Positions 8,439-16,957 are shown, counted from the stretch's first letter. The stretch is 64,000 nucleotides of DNA from an uncultured Geobacteraceae bacterium (GCA_903939115.1 CAJAFV010000037.1:1-64000); one strand, 5' to 3'. Numbers and translations: made by a program. The notes: generated from the letters alone by a model not told the origin.

Positions 8439-9737
8439 TTAAACCGCCCGATGGGCGAAGCTCGCACCACCGAGGGCGCCGGTGTAGATCGATTCATCGC
8501 TGATGTTGATAGTAACGTCGCCGTAGTTGTCTTTGATCAGTTTGCGCAGTTCGTTGACCGCTGATTCGTTTTTGGCGACACCGCCGGTGAAGGTGAATTG
8601 GTCGTTGACGCCGCCCGAGCGAGATAGAATCGACATAGCCCTCAGCATGATGGCGCGATGCAGGCCGGCCAGAATGTCGGCCCTGCTCTCGCCCAGAGCG
8701 AGCCGGTCGCGCAGCTCGGCGCCGGCGAAAACGGTGCAGGTGGAATTGATACGCGTGGCTTTATTGGCTTTCATGGCGATCGGCCCCAGTTCATGGAGAC
8801 CGATCTTCATTTCATCGGCGATATAGCCGAGGTAGCGACCACAACCGGCAGCGCAGCGGTCATTCATCTGGAAGTTGGCAACGATGCCGTTTTCGTCGAT
8901 CTGGATCCCTTTGGTGTCCTGGCCACCGATATCAAGTACCGTGCGGGTGCCGGGAAACATCATGTGTGCCCCCATGCCATGGCAGAGGATTTCCGAGCGA
9001 ATGTGCTCTTTGGGGAACGGCAGACGAACCCTGCCATAGCCGGTGCCGACGACATAGGTCTCTTCCAGTTCGATATCAAGGACCTTTTTGAGGGCGGTCT
9101 GAGCATCGCTTTCGCTGACTTCGACACCGGCTACATCGCGCAGAGCACGGGTAAGTCCGTTCAGAAGCTGCAGGGAGACGACCTCGTCGGAAGAGACCAG
9201 ACTTTCAATGTCGATGATCGATTTGTCGTAGATGTTGAGCATGGCGTCAAAGCTGATGCCGGCCTGCCTGGCAACGTCTTCGGCGATGTTCATAAAGCGT
9301 GAACCGGCGATGTCACGAAAGAAGTCGGATTTGCGGTCGGCGCCCGGGGCGTAGATGCCCGCGGCTTCTCCCTCAATTTTTCGGAAGACGGTCGAGAGGG
9401 CTTCTTTAAGGGTTGTCTTTATCTCTACAAAACGCGGGTTATCGAGGTAAATTTCGCAGGTTTCCTCCAATTGCCGGAGTTCAGAGAGAAACTGTTCCAG
9501 CCGGAAGTTGCGCTCCAGATCGGCGAGAAGCCGGTCGGCGCCCCCTTTGGTGCCAAGGGCCTGGTTGAACAGGGTGAAACGGGCGCTGATTTTTGCTTCC
9601 TGCTTGGAGACGCGGGCGGCTACGTCGTAGTTGGAGCGGGAGTTGGTGATGCCGCGACCGAGTATGGTCCGGTTTTCATCCATCAGTACCGCTTTGGTGG
9701 TGGTGGATCCCAGGTCTATGCCGATAAATGTACGCAT
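8439..9737 (-). CDS. bcrA: Benzoyl-CoA reductase (class I) ATPase subunit A, BcrA/BzdP/BadF type
   Basis: The 432 aa protein is the larger ASKHA ATPase of the complex. It has [16 protein letters not shown] at the N-terminus, an insert of about 170 residues typical of subunit A and missing from D, then [26 protein letters not shown] (cluster ligand region), [13 protein letters not shown] and [12 protein letters not shown]. With BcrD it forms the module that takes electrons from reduced ferredoxin and passes them, at the cost of ATP, to BcrBC. The gap to bcrB is only 9 bases. A single-ATPase 2-hydroxyacyl-CoA dehydratase activator is less likely because two different ATPases are present. Confidence 0.88.
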   Translation of the reverse strand: MRTFIGIDLGSTTTKAVLMDENRTILGRGITNSRSNYDVAARVSKQEAKISARFTLFNQALGTKGGADRLLADLERNFRLEQFLSELRQLEETCEIYLDNPRFVEIKTTLKEALSTVFRKIEGEAAGIYAPGADRKSDFFRDIAGSRFMNIAEDVARQAGISFDAMLNIYDKSIIDIESLVSSDEVVSLQLLNGLTRALRDVAGVEVSESDAQTALKKVLDIELEETYVVGTGYGRVRLPFPKEHIRSEILCHGMGAHMMFPGTRTVLDIGGQDTKGIQIDENGIVANFQMNDRCAAGCGRYLGYIADEMKIGLHELGPIAMKANKATRINSTCTVFAGAELRDRLALGESRADILAGLHRAIMLRAMSILSRSGGVNDQFTFTGGVAKNESAVNELRKLIKDNYGDVTINISDESIYTGALGGASFAHRAV

Positions 9738-9746
9738 GGTTTTCTC

Positions 9747-11054
9747 CTACGCTGCCTGGATGGCGGAGCCACCGGCACGGCGTTTCTGGTCGATCATCTG
9801 GAAGTAGCTTTCCAGGCGGTTTTTTACGTTGGCCGCAGAGAAGTAGCGCGAGTCAACCAGGTCGGTTTCGATGAAGGCTCCCGGTTTTCCGGTGCGTTTC
9901 TCTACTTCGCGCATCATGACCAGCTGGCCGGCCGAGAAGCTGTTGCAGCTCTTGATAGAGTTGATCAGCAGACCGTCAGCTTCGTATTCGACAATGTTTC
10001 TGGCCAGCATGTCGACTCGGGTCGGCAAGTTGCGGTTGGTGTAGACACCGAGGCAGTAATCGGCCAGTGTCTCAAGCGGGTGGTCGGCGTCATGCCGGAA
10101 GTTATCGTAGTCGTAGACGCCGCCGACTTTCGTGTAGGAACTGGCGACGACAACTGCGCCGGCTTCCGAGAACATCTGCCAGAACTCGCGGAAATTGGTC
10201 CAGTTGGGGGGGCCTTCAACAACCAGGCGATATTTTTCCTCAGGCATATCGCCGTCGGGACTCTGAGCGCAAAGACCGAGTCTGATGCGCTCTTCGATTT
10301 CATTCCGTAGCAGCTTGTAATACGAAATGGCTTCATCGGTTCCGCGGAAGGCGGTGAATATCGGGCCCATGTAATAGACACCACCGAAGTAGCAGTCGAT
10401 CGGGGATGGCCTCCGCTTCGACTGTTCCAGCATCCAGACCAGGTCGTCCTCGGCTGCGGCCGATTTGCGCAGGTAGCCTCGCAGGCGGTCAATGTCGAAC
10501 TTGATTCCGGAGATCTTCTCTAGCGTCGGGATGACCTCCTCTTTAAGCTGTTTGACGATGTAATCCCGCATGTTTTTGGTCGGCGCTCCATCGGCTGCGT
10601 AGGGTACGTGCAGCATAACCGTGGGGCATTTGTACTGTTCGCGCAGCAGCTCAAACCATTTCAGGAATGTGAAGCAGCCGGTGTAGGAGAGCAGCAAGAC
10701 GTCCGGGTCCGGGAATGGTTTCCCGTTGGGGGCGATGTTTCCTTTGGCCATCATGCCGATATCCGCCTTGACGTAGGTGCAGACATCCTCGGAGTGGCCG
10801 CCCCGTTCGGCTTCCATGATCATTTCACCCGATTTTTTACGCATGGCGTTCTGGATGGCGTTGATCTCCGGCAGGTTGTTGGCAATGTCAAAGCACATGA
10901 GGAGTTCGTTCAGGTTGCCCGGAACGAATGTAGAGGAAACCTTGACCGTACCGCTGGTAATTTTGTCATAGTTGCGGGTGATCATCTCTTTCTGGACTTC
11001 CTGAGAGTGAGATTTGATCACTTCTTTCGGCTTGACGATGTCCTGACGGCTCAT
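9747..11054 (-). CDS. bcrB: Benzoyl-CoA reductase (class I) catalytic subunit B, BcrB/BzdO type
   Basis: The 435 aa protein belongs to the 2-hydroxyglutaryl-CoA dehydratase D-component family (HgdB), with YTGCFTFLKWFELL and SIKSCNSFSAGQLVMMRE containing cluster-ligand cysteines, and GGVYYMGPIF in the middle. With BcrC it forms the ring-reducing heterodimer that binds the aromatic CoA thioester. The start ATG at 11054 overlaps the stop of bcrC (ATGA), and a GGAG site lies just upstream, so translation is coupled. Family homologues also act on methyl- or hydroxybenzoyl-CoA, and related reductases on reduced naphthoyl-CoA, so exact substrate is open. Confidence 0.86.
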   Translation of the reverse strand: MSRQDIVKPKEVIKSHSQEVQKEMITRNYDKITSGTVKVSSTFVPGNLNELLMCFDIANNLPEINAIQNAMRKKSGEMIMEAERGGHSEDVCTYVKADIGMMAKGNIAPNGKPFPDPDVLLLSYTGCFTFLKWFELLREQYKCPTVMLHVPYAADGAPTKNMRDYIVKQLKEEVIPTLEKISGIKFDIDRLRGYLRKSAAAEDDLVWMLEQSKRRPSPIDCYFGGVYYMGPIFTAFRGTDEAISYYKLLRNEIEERIRLGLCAQSPDGDMPEEKYRLVVEGPPNWTNFREFWQMFSEAGAVVVASSYTKVGGVYDYDNFRHDADHPLETLADYCLGVYTNRNLPTRVDMLARNIVEYEADGLLINSIKSCNSFSAGQLVMMREVEKRTGKPGAFIETDLVDSRYFSAANVKNRLESYFQMIDQKRRAGGSAIQAA

Positions 11055-12226
11055 GATTGACTCCATAGTTTGATTGTATCGGCAAAGGTGCCGGACTGTT
11101 CACGAATCGGCTGCATCTGGCCGGAGTTTTCGGCGTATTGCATGGTAATGTAGGGGATCTTGTTGGCTTCAAGCCGGGTTACCATCATCGGCTGGTCCAA
11201 CAGGGCCGGGTCACAGAAACTTGGAGAGGCGAAGATAACGCCGTCGGCACTCCGTTTTTTGATGATATCGAGCAGATAACTCCCCTTTTCGTCCAGATTG
11301 ACTTCGTATTTGGCCGCAGTTTCGGCACTGTAGTGCAAAAATGCTTCGGAAAGATTTTCTATAGGGTCGCCGCTGGCAGGTATCTCCTTCAGCAGCCAAC
11401 GGTTGACCATCATGAAGTCATCGTCAACAATGTAACAGCCGGAAAGTTCAATCGATTTGATCAGGTTGAGCGGGGGCTGTTCACAGAAAGCTCCGGTCAT
11501 GACGATCCGGCAGTTGTCGCGCATCGGCAGATTTTCTTTCTCGGCAGCGGCCAGATACTCTTTCATCAGCTGGGTATGCTCTTCGACCGGCAGAACCATG
11601 CCTGCGCGCATCAGAAGGTAGACTTCAGCCGAAGGGGCCCGCCAGGGGGTGGCTGAGCGGAAGTCATAGACCCTGTTGACCCATACGCGGTTTTCGTTGT
11701 AAAGAGCGATCGAGTTGTTGAGGGCCTCTTCACTGATTGTACAGCCACCCAGCTTCTCCAGCCCCTCTTTCAGCTCGCGCAGCTCCTGGGAGTAGAAGAC
11801 GCCGCCGACATTGTCTGCAAAGTTCTGGGGGGTGTCGAAGTAGCGGACGTATTTATCTGAGAACAGGAGTTTCCAGATTCCGGAAAGATTGCGGATGACG
11901 TCGCAGATGGAAGGAAACATCATGCCGTCAACGAAGTCGAGTTTGCCGGTAATAGCCAGTTCGATGGTCGAACGGGGAATACGACAGATGTAACTCTGGT
12001 AGTAGGCATCGCCGTGGATGACCTCCATGTCGGCGCCCCCGCCCAGCACGCCCAGAGGCAGCATACCGGCGGCGTGGATGATTTCACGCGGCACATAGAC
12101 GGGCATGTAGCCGATGACTTTGCGGCCCGGTCGGGCCTCTTTCCATTCGCGGGCCTTGGTAAAGTTCAAGTTTTCGAACAGCTCCTGGCAGTAGGCAACA
12201 ATTTCTTTTACCGGTTTAGTGCTCAT
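11051..12226 (-). CDS. bcrC: Benzoyl-CoA reductase (class I) catalytic subunit C, BcrC/BzdN type
   Basis: The 391 aa protein is the second HgdB-family catalytic subunit. It carries the GYMPVYVPREIIHAAGMLP entry motif of this family, cysteines in YICRIPRS, PSICDVIRNL and PSFCDPALL, and DGVIFASPS near the end. It is the first gene of the operon, with GGAGA 9 bases before the ATG. About 80 bases upstream sits an intrinsic terminator and before it a folded leader, so expression is probably controlled by attenuation. The order C-B-A-D equals bcrCBAD of Thauera and bzdNOPQ of Azoarcus. No ferredoxin or CoA-ligase gene is adjacent. Confidence 0.86.
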   Translation of the reverse strand: MSTKPVKEIVAYCQELFENLNFTKAREWKEARPGRKVIGYMPVYVPREIIHAAGMLPLGVLGGGADMEVIHGDAYYQSYICRIPRSTIELAITGKLDFVDGMMFPSICDVIRNLSGIWKLLFSDKYVRYFDTPQNFADNVGGVFYSQELRELKEGLEKLGGCTISEEALNNSIALYNENRVWVNRVYDFRSATPWRAPSAEVYLLMRAGMVLPVEEHTQLMKEYLAAAEKENLPMRDNCRIVMTGAFCEQPPLNLIKSIELSGCYIVDDDFMMVNRWLLKEIPASGDPIENLSEAFLHYSAETAAKYEVNLDEKGSYLLDIIKKRSADGVIFASPSFCDPALLDQPMMVTRLEANKIPYITMQYAENSGQMQPIREQSGTFADTIKLWSQS

Positions 12227-12303
12227 AACATCAGTTCTCCTCTCTGCTTATTGCCTGCTAAATTTACTTCTCGTTTCCACGGCGCTTGCTTCACCACATT
12301 TCC

Positions 12304-12342
12304 CAAAAAACAGAGGGGCCCTTCCGGATGGAAAGGCCCCTC
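12304..12342 (-). terminator. Intrinsic terminator in the bcrCBAD leader
   Basis: On the minus strand GAGGGGCC and TTCC pair with GGAA and GGCCCCTC across one mismatch and a 4-base loop (12313-12342), followed by six T (complement of 12305-12310). It lies between the leader RNA and bcrC, not after a gene, which is the layout of a transcription attenuator. A weaker hairpin (about 12344-12367) stands just before it and could compete. Confidence 0.85.
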
Positions 12343-12363
12343 GACGTCACAGATAAATCCGTG

Positions 12364-12463
12364 TCGTTAGGTCTCCTTTGCAAAAGGGAGGCAACACCGT
12401 TTCCAGTGTAACCCATAGGCCGAACGCCATGAGGTGACCCTTTTAGGCAATTCGGCTCGGAGA
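12364..12463 (-). promoter_or_regulatory. Structured leader RNA of bcrCBAD, candidate riboswitch resembling the Moco/Tuco element
   Basis: On the minus strand, TCTCC (12463-12459) pairs with GGAGA (12376-12372) as a closing stem. Inside, GCCGAA...GCC pairs with GGC...TTCGGC to form a second arm whose loop contains GGTCACCTC. A third arm is GGG, ACACTG, a GAAA tetraloop, CGGTGT, TGCCT and CCC. This three-way design with CTCCGAGCC at the 5' side, a GNRA loop and GGAGACC at the 3' side is how I remember the molybdenum/tungsten cofactor RNA (Rfam Moco motif), but I could not check the covariance model. The fold and its place before a terminator are clear; the ligand is a proposal. Confidence 0.5.
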
Positions 12464-12491
12464 TTGTTTATTCAATTTTTAATTCTGCAAT

Positions 12492-12521
12492 TAAGTACCT
12501 TAATACCACTTTATTTGTCAA
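12492..12521 (-). promoter_or_regulatory. Sigma-70 type promoter for the bcr leader
   Basis: On the minus strand a consensus -35, TTGACA (12521-12516), is followed after 18 bases by TACTTA (12497-12492), a moderate -10. Transcription would start near 12485, giving an approximately 260-base leader before bcrC that includes the folded element and the terminator. Confidence 0.55.
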
Positions 12522-12566
12522 GGAAAAATCTCAACTCGCGCGGTTCTGCTGAAAGAAATAATTCTT

Positions 12567-12605
12567 ACGTGCAAATTGTTGACATTCTCCACACAGCACG
12601 TCAAC
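12567..12605. promoter_or_regulatory. Overlapping inverted repeats, candidate regulator sites between bcr and hdr promoters
   Basis: ACGTGC (12567-12572) pairs with GCACGT (12596-12601), and GTTGAC (12578-12583) with GTCAAC (12600-12605). The sites lie about 100-130 bases upstream of the sigma-54 promoter at 12699, a usual distance for an enhancer, and 45-90 bases upstream of the bcr promoter on the other strand. A shared regulator of both operons is possible; none is encoded next to them except the receiver protein at 14479. Confidence 0.4.
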
Positions 12606-12698
12606 TTCGTAGACATTTACCTCACTCTCAGTAACACTGCTAACGTCAATCAAACCGTTCCCGCATAAACACTTCAACATATCAGCATGTTATATATT

Positions 12699-12714
12699 TG
12701 GCGCGGCGTTTGCT
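12699..12714 (+). promoter_or_regulatory. Near-consensus sigma-54 promoter of the hdr-flx operon
   Basis: TGGCGCGGCGTTTGCT fits TGGCACG-N4-TTGCT with one change and has exact 10-base spacing between GG and GC. It points towards hdrC, whose ATG is 282 bases further on, leaving a leader of about 270 bases. Confidence 0.75.
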
Positions 12715-12782
12715 AACAAAAAGACCGACACTCCTCTCGCAAACAGAGAGCGCTTACATACTGTTGGAAAACAGATAAACAA

Positions 12783-12839
12783 ACGACCTCTCTTCAGAAC
12801 GCAAATGCCGGGAAGAGTTTGGTCGTGATGCTATTTTTT
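12783..12839 (+). promoter_or_regulatory. Leader hairpin with T-run in the hdr-flx 5' UTR
   Basis: ACGACC (12783-12788) pairs with GGTCGT (12821-12826), and CTCTTC pairs with GAAGAG inside it. Six T follow at 12834-12839. The position inside the leader suggests an attenuator or an mRNA-stabilising structure. The 12840-12995 stretch is AT-rich with a further small dyad (CGGT-TCT-ACCG near 12940) and no gene. Confidence 0.4.
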
Positions 12840-12995
12840 CACTTTTCCTAAAATTATTTTTTGTGCCACTTTAAACATTTATTTGTACATCATTTTTGTA
12901 AATAAGTGCTTTATTCGCTATGGTAAATATGTTATACGGTTCTACCGCACCATAACCGAGACCAGATACTGCTGATATAATTTTATTTTAACTAA

Positions 12996-13592
12996 ATGGA
13001 TACCCGCGTGAAAAAGAAAAAAATGATCATCTCGCAGGAAACGATGGACGTCGACTTTGTGCGCAAGGTTGAAGCACTGTCCGGCACCTCAGTGCGCAGC
13101 TGTTTCCAATGCGGTAAATGTTCGGCCGGATGCCCCATGGCCACCTTCATGGAACACCCGCCCAACCGTGTTGTACGCCTACTGCAACTGGGCCAGTGGC
13201 AGCGTATCCTGGCCGGTCGTTCCATCTGGTACTGCGCCTCGTGTGAAACCTGCTCCACCCGTTGTCCCAACAAAGTGTACCTGGCCTCCATCATGGATGC
13301 CCTGCGTAAACTCTCCTGGGATGCCGAAGGCGCCTCCAAGGAAAGCTACGTCCAGCTGGCCAACAAGCTCTTCCTACAGAACATCCGCACCTACGGCCGC
13401 CAGTACGAAATGCGCCTTGCCGCTGTGTTCAACGTTAAATCCGGTCAGTTTTTAAAAGACCTGATGCTTGGTCCCAAGCTGCTTGCCAAAGGCAAACTCA
13501 AGATGTTCCACAGCAAAAACAAAAATCTGTCCGAAATCGAAAAGATCTTTACCCGCATCGAAGAGATGCGCAAAAAAGGGGAGGCCCTGTGA
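12996..13592 (+). CDS. hdrC: Heterodisulfide reductase subunit C-like iron-sulfur protein
   Basis: The 198 aa protein carries two [4Fe-4S] motifs, CFQCGKCSAGCP (near residue 35) and CASCETCSTRCP (near 80), the HdrC signature. HdrC passes electrons between HdrA and the HdrB catalytic subunit. No hydrophobic segment is seen, so a soluble complex is expected. The start is uncertain: the ATG at 12996 has no clear ribosome site, and a GTG at 13008 or ATG at 13023 are possible. The stop overlaps the GTG start of hdrB. Confidence 0.85.
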   Translation: MDTRVKKKKMIISQETMDVDFVRKVEALSGTSVRSCFQCGKCSAGCPMATFMEHPPNRVVRLLQLGQWQRILAGRSIWYCASCETCSTRCPNKVYLASIMDALRKLSWDAEGASKESYVQLANKLFLQNIRTYGRQYEMRLAAVFNVKSGQFLKDLMLGPKLLAKGKLKMFHSKNKNLSEIEKIFTRIEEMRKKGEAL

Positions 13593-14479
13593 GCAGCGAA
13601 GACTCTTCCCTCAACTATTCCTACTACCCCGGCTGTTCCCTGCATGCCTCTGCCGGTGAATACGACCTTTCCACCCGCGAACTGTTCAAAAAACTGGCGA
13701 TCGGCCTGACAGAAATACCGGACTGGTTCTGCTGTGGCGCAACCCCTGCCCACAACGTCGATGAACTCCTGTCTCTGTCGCTCTGTGCCAAGAATCTGGA
13801 ACTGGCCGACAAAATCGAGGGGGACGTGGCAGTGGCGTGTGCCGCCTGTTTTTCACGCCTCAAAACCACTCAGCATATCCTTGCTGAAAGCGACGTAAAG
13901 CGTAAACAGGTAGAAAAAGCCATCGATGCCCCCTTGAAACTGGACGGCAAGGTCAAGCACCTGCTGGAGATACTCGCCAAAGACCTGGGGCTGGAACGAT
14001 TAGCCGCCGCCGTCAACAAACCGCTGGCCGGCCTTAAAGTGGCCTGTTACTACGGCTGTCTGCTGACCCGCCCTACCGACGTCCCGAATATGGATTGTGT
14101 TGAAGCGCCGACTATCATGGAACGTGTTATCGAGGCGGTCGGTGCTGAAACCGTACCATGGACGCACCGCCTGGAATGCTGCGGCGCCAACTTCACCCTC
14201 TCCCGCCCCGGCGTCGTAATCCAGCTCACCAACGCTATCCTCGATTCCGCCAAAGCGGCCGGCGCTGACTGCATCATGGTCGGCTGTCCCTTGTGCCACG
14301 GCAACCTGGACATTCGCCAGAAAGAGATCGAAAGTGTCTACAAAACCACCTACAATTTGCCGGTTTTCTACCTGACGCAGCTGGTCGGCCTCTCAGTTGG
14401 ACTCGGTGCGGACAAACTCGGGCTTGACGCGATGATTGTCAACCCGACGCCACTTTTGAAATCAAAAGGTTTAGCCTGA
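13589..14479 (+). CDS. hdrB: Heterodisulfide reductase subunit B-like protein with two CCG domains
   Basis: The 296 aa protein starts with SYYPGCSLHASA and holds two cysteine-rich CCG domains: WFCCGATPAHN with CAACFSRL, and CYYGCLL, LECCGANF with VGCPLCHGN. In HdrB these bind two noncubane [4Fe-4S] clusters that reduce a disulfide. Both domains appear complete, unlike many divergent homologues. The natural disulfide in bacteria lacking CoM-S-S-CoB is unknown. It starts at GTG overlapping hdrC by four bases and its stop overlaps the response regulator ATG (TGATG). Confidence 0.85.
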   Translation: MSSEDSSLNYSYYPGCSLHASAGEYDLSTRELFKKLAIGLTEIPDWFCCGATPAHNVDELLSLSLCAKNLELADKIEGDVAVACAACFSRLKTTQHILAESDVKRKQVEKAIDAPLKLDGKVKHLLEILAKDLGLERLAAAVNKPLAGLKVACYYGCLLTRPTDVPNMDCVEAPTIMERVIEAVGAETVPWTHRLECCGANFTLSRPGVVIQLTNAILDSAKAAGADCIMVGCPLCHGNLDIRQKEIESVYKTTYNLPVFYLTQLVGLSVGLGADKLGLDAMIVNPTPLLKSKGLA

Positions 14480-14889
14480 TGAAACCGTTTAGATGCCTGG
14501 TTGTCGATGACGAAATTTTGGGGCGGGAGTTGCTGATTCTGAACCTGCAGGGAGTTGCCAGTTGCGACTCCGCTGCAAATGGCGAAGATGCGCTGGAAAA
14601 GTATTCCTCCAGCCTTGATACGAACCCATACGACGTGATCTTCCTTGATATTATTATGCCTGGAATGGATGGCCACGAGGTGGCTACGGTTATCCGCAGG
14701 ATGGAGTTGGAGAGGGGCATAACCCTGGATAAAGGGGTAAAAATAATAGTGGTTTCTTCATTGGACACCCCGCAGGATTTCAATAAATCTTTCGTTTCAA
14801 CGCGGTCGGTGGCACATCTGATCAAACCGATCAAAGCAGAAAAAATGAAAAGGACTCTCTGTCGACTCGGTTTGATTTCAGAATCATAA
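14479..14889 (+). CDS. Single-domain response regulator (receiver only) inside the hdr-flx operon
   Basis: The 136 aa protein is a lone CheY-like receiver: VVDDE acid pair near residues 9-11, phospho-acceptor Asp in IFLDIIMPGMDG near 53, the Ser/Thr switch in VVSSLD and the Lys in HLIKPIK. No output domain follows. It is translationally coupled to hdrB and lies between hdrB and hdrA, so it is co-transcribed with redox subunits. No cognate kinase is adjacent. It may link complex activity or chemotaxis to a distant kinase; this is inference. Confidence 0.85.
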   Translation: MKPFRCLVVDDEILGRELLILNLQGVASCDSAANGEDALEKYSSSLDTNPYDVIFLDIIMPGMDGHEVATVIRRMELERGITLDKGVKIIVVSSLDTPQDFNKSFVSTRSVAHLIKPIKAEKMKRTLCRLGLISES

Positions 14890-14959
14890 TAAGCAGGGTA
14901 CTTTCGTTACAGAAGTTTTCTTATCTCAAGCTTTATATGTTGAATAAATAGAGGTTTAG

Positions 14960-16957
14960 ATGTCAAGAATAGGCGTATTCATCTGCCATTGCGGCGAAAA
15001 CATATCGAGGACTGTTGACGTCGAGCGGGTTGCCCTGGAAGTTGGAAAACTTCCCGGCGTATCCTTCTCGACCGATTATAAGTACATGTGCTCCGATCCG
15101 GGGCAGAATCTGCTCAAAAAAGCCATTCAGGATCAGAAGCTTACTCATGTTGTGGTAGCTGCCTGTTCGCCGCGTATGCATGAAGTGACATTCCGGAAGG
15201 CGACTGAAGCTGCCGGTTTGAATCCTTTTCTCTGTGAAATGGCCAATATTCGCGAGCACTGTTCCTGGGTTCATGAAAACAGGGAAGAGGCAACCATTAA
15301 AGCGATCGATATCGTCGGTATGATGGTCGAGCGGGTCAAGAAGAACCGCGTCCTCCCTACCATCACGGTACCGGTCACCAAGCGATCCCTCGTTATCGGC
15401 GGTGGTATTGCCGGTATTCAGGCGGCACTGGACATCGCTGACTGTGGTCACGAAGTCATCCTGGTTGAACGGGAGCCCTCCCTCGGCGGGCATATGGCCC
15501 AACTCTCGGAAACCTTTCCGACTCTCGACTGTTCTCAGTGCATTATGACCCCTAAAATGGTCGACGTCGCCAACCACCCTAAAATCAAACTCTATACCTA
15601 TTCCGAGATCGAACTGGTTGAAGGGTACATCGGAAACTTCCAGGTCACGATCAAGAAACGGGCCCGCTCGGTCGATGAAGACAAGTGTACCGGCTGCGGC
15701 GTCTGCATGACCAAATGCCCGCAGAAAAAGATCCCCAATAAATTCGACCAGAATATCGGCATGCGTACCGCCATATACGTCCCTTTTCCCCAGGCCGTCC
15801 CCAACACCCCGGTCATCGACCGTGAAAACTGCACATGGTACAAAACCGGAAAATGCGGCGTCTGCCAGAAAGTCTGCGGACCGGGTGCGGTTGATTTTGA
15901 ACAGGAAGACCAGCTCATCGTCGAGGCGGTCGGTGCCATTGTCGTTGCCACCGGCTTCGACCTCTACACCATCGACGAGAAACCGAAAGGCTCCCCCATC
16001 AAAGGGTACGGTGAATTCGGCCACGGCAAAATACCGGATGTCATTGACGGCATGACCTTTGAGCGCCTCGCAAGCGCATCCGGCCCGACCGGCGGCAAAA
16101 TCCTGCGCCCGTCAGACGGCAAAGAGCCGAAGCAAATCGTCTTTATCCAATGTATTGGCAGCCGGGCGAGGGAAAAAGGGATCAGCTACTGTTCCAAAGT
16201 CTGCTGCATGTACACCGCCAAACATACCATGCTCTACCACCACAAGGTCCACGACGGTCAGGCGTACGTCTTCTTCATGGACGCCCGTACACCGGGCAAA
16301 AGCTACGACGAATTCTGGCGCCGCTCGATCGAGGAAGAAGAAGCGGTCTACATCCGCGGCATGGTCTCCCGCCTCTACCAGAAAGGCGACAAAATAGTCG
16401 TCATGGGAAGCGACATAGCTGTCGGCGTCCAGGTTGAAATCGAAGCCGACATGGTTGTGCTGGCCACCGCCATACAGCCGCAGAAAGGTGCCGACGCCCT
16501 CGCCCAGAAGCTCGGCATCTCATACGACAAATACAACTTCTACTCCGAGGCCCACGCCAAACTCCGCCCGGTAGAGTGTGCAACAGCCGGCATCTACCTC
16601 GCCGGCGCCTGCCAGGGACCGAAAGATATCCCCGAAACCGTTTCCCAGGCATCGGCAGCGGCAGCAAAAGTCATGACCCTTTTCTCCAAAGACAAGCTTG
16701 AGCGGGAACCGATTGTCGCACGGGTCAAGGAAAGCGCTTGTGTCGGCTGCTTTGCCTGCAAAAAAGTCTGTGCCTACGGTGCCGTGGAAGTAAAAGAGAT
16801 ACGGGACCGTCAGGGCAACCTCATCAAGACGGTCGCCTACGTCAACCCGGGTGTCTGTTCCGGCTGCGGCACCTGTCAGGCCACCTGCCCTTCGAAGTGT
16901 GTGGAGCTTGATGGTTACACCGATGAGCAGATCGTGGCGATGATAGAAGCATTATAA
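14960..16957 (+). CDS. hdrA: Heterodisulfide reductase subunit A-like flavin/iron-sulfur protein
   Basis: The 665 aa protein has an N-terminal Cys-containing domain (GVFICHCGENI, CSDPGQ, AACSPRMHE), an FAD-binding Rossmann motif (VIGGGIAGIQAALD near 148), a ferredoxin-type insert (CTGCGVCMTKCP near 243 and CGVCQKVCGPGAV near 300), a second nucleotide region and two C-terminal [4Fe-4S] motifs (CVGCFACKKVC near 594, CSGCGTCQATC near 633). HdrA bears the bifurcating FAD in methanogen complexes and is related to BamE of the class II benzoyl-CoA reductase. It should be the electron-splitting core here and deliver electrons to ferredoxin through the C-terminal clusters. Confidence 0.88.
   Translation: MSRIGVFICHCGENISRTVDVERVALEVGKLPGVSFSTDYKYMCSDPGQNLLKKAIQDQKLTHVVVAACSPRMHEVTFRKATEAAGLNPFLCEMANIREHCSWVHENREEATIKAIDIVGMMVERVKKNRVLPTITVPVTKRSLVIGGGIAGIQAALDIADCGHEVILVEREPSLGGHMAQLSETFPTLDCSQCIMTPKMVDVANHPKIKLYTYSEIELVEGYIGNFQVTIKKRARSVDEDKCTGCGVCMTKCPQKKIPNKFDQNIGMRTAIYVPFPQAVPNTPVIDRENCTWYKTGKCGVCQKVCGPGAVDFEQEDQLIVEAVGAIVVATGFDLYTIDEKPKGSPIKGYGEFGHGKIPDVIDGMTFERLASASGPTGGKILRPSDGKEPKQIVFIQCIGSRAREKGISYCSKVCCMYTAKHTMLYHHKVHDGQAYVFFMDARTPGKSYDEFWRRSIEEEEAVYIRGMVSRLYQKGDKIVVMGSDIAVGVQVEIEADMVVLATAIQPQKGADALAQKLGISYDKYNFYSEAHAKLRPVECATAGIYLAGACQGPKDIPETVSQASAAAAKVMTLFSKDKLEREPIVARVKESACVGCFACKKVCAYGAVEVKEIRDRQGNLIKTVAYVNPGVCSGCGTCQATCPSKCVELDGYTDEQIVAMIEAL

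Noticed and set aside
9471..10310. Long plus-strand frame of 279 codons opposite bcrA and bcrB
   Set aside because: It is antisense to two well-supported catalytic genes, has no recognisable domain, and mirrors their codon bias.
8439..12226. 2-hydroxyacyl-CoA dehydratase instead of benzoyl-CoA reductase
   Set aside because: Dehydratases have one homodimeric activator ATPase; here two distinct ATPases of A and D length follow the C-B-A-D order.
12783..12839. A second riboswitch in the hdr leader
   Set aside because: Only a single long hairpin with a T-run could be supported; no conserved riboswitch core was recognised.
14963..16024. Minus-strand frame of 353 codons opposite hdrA
   Set aside because: hdrA motifs are complete on the plus strand; the antisense frame is Asp/Gly/Phe-rich shadow coding.
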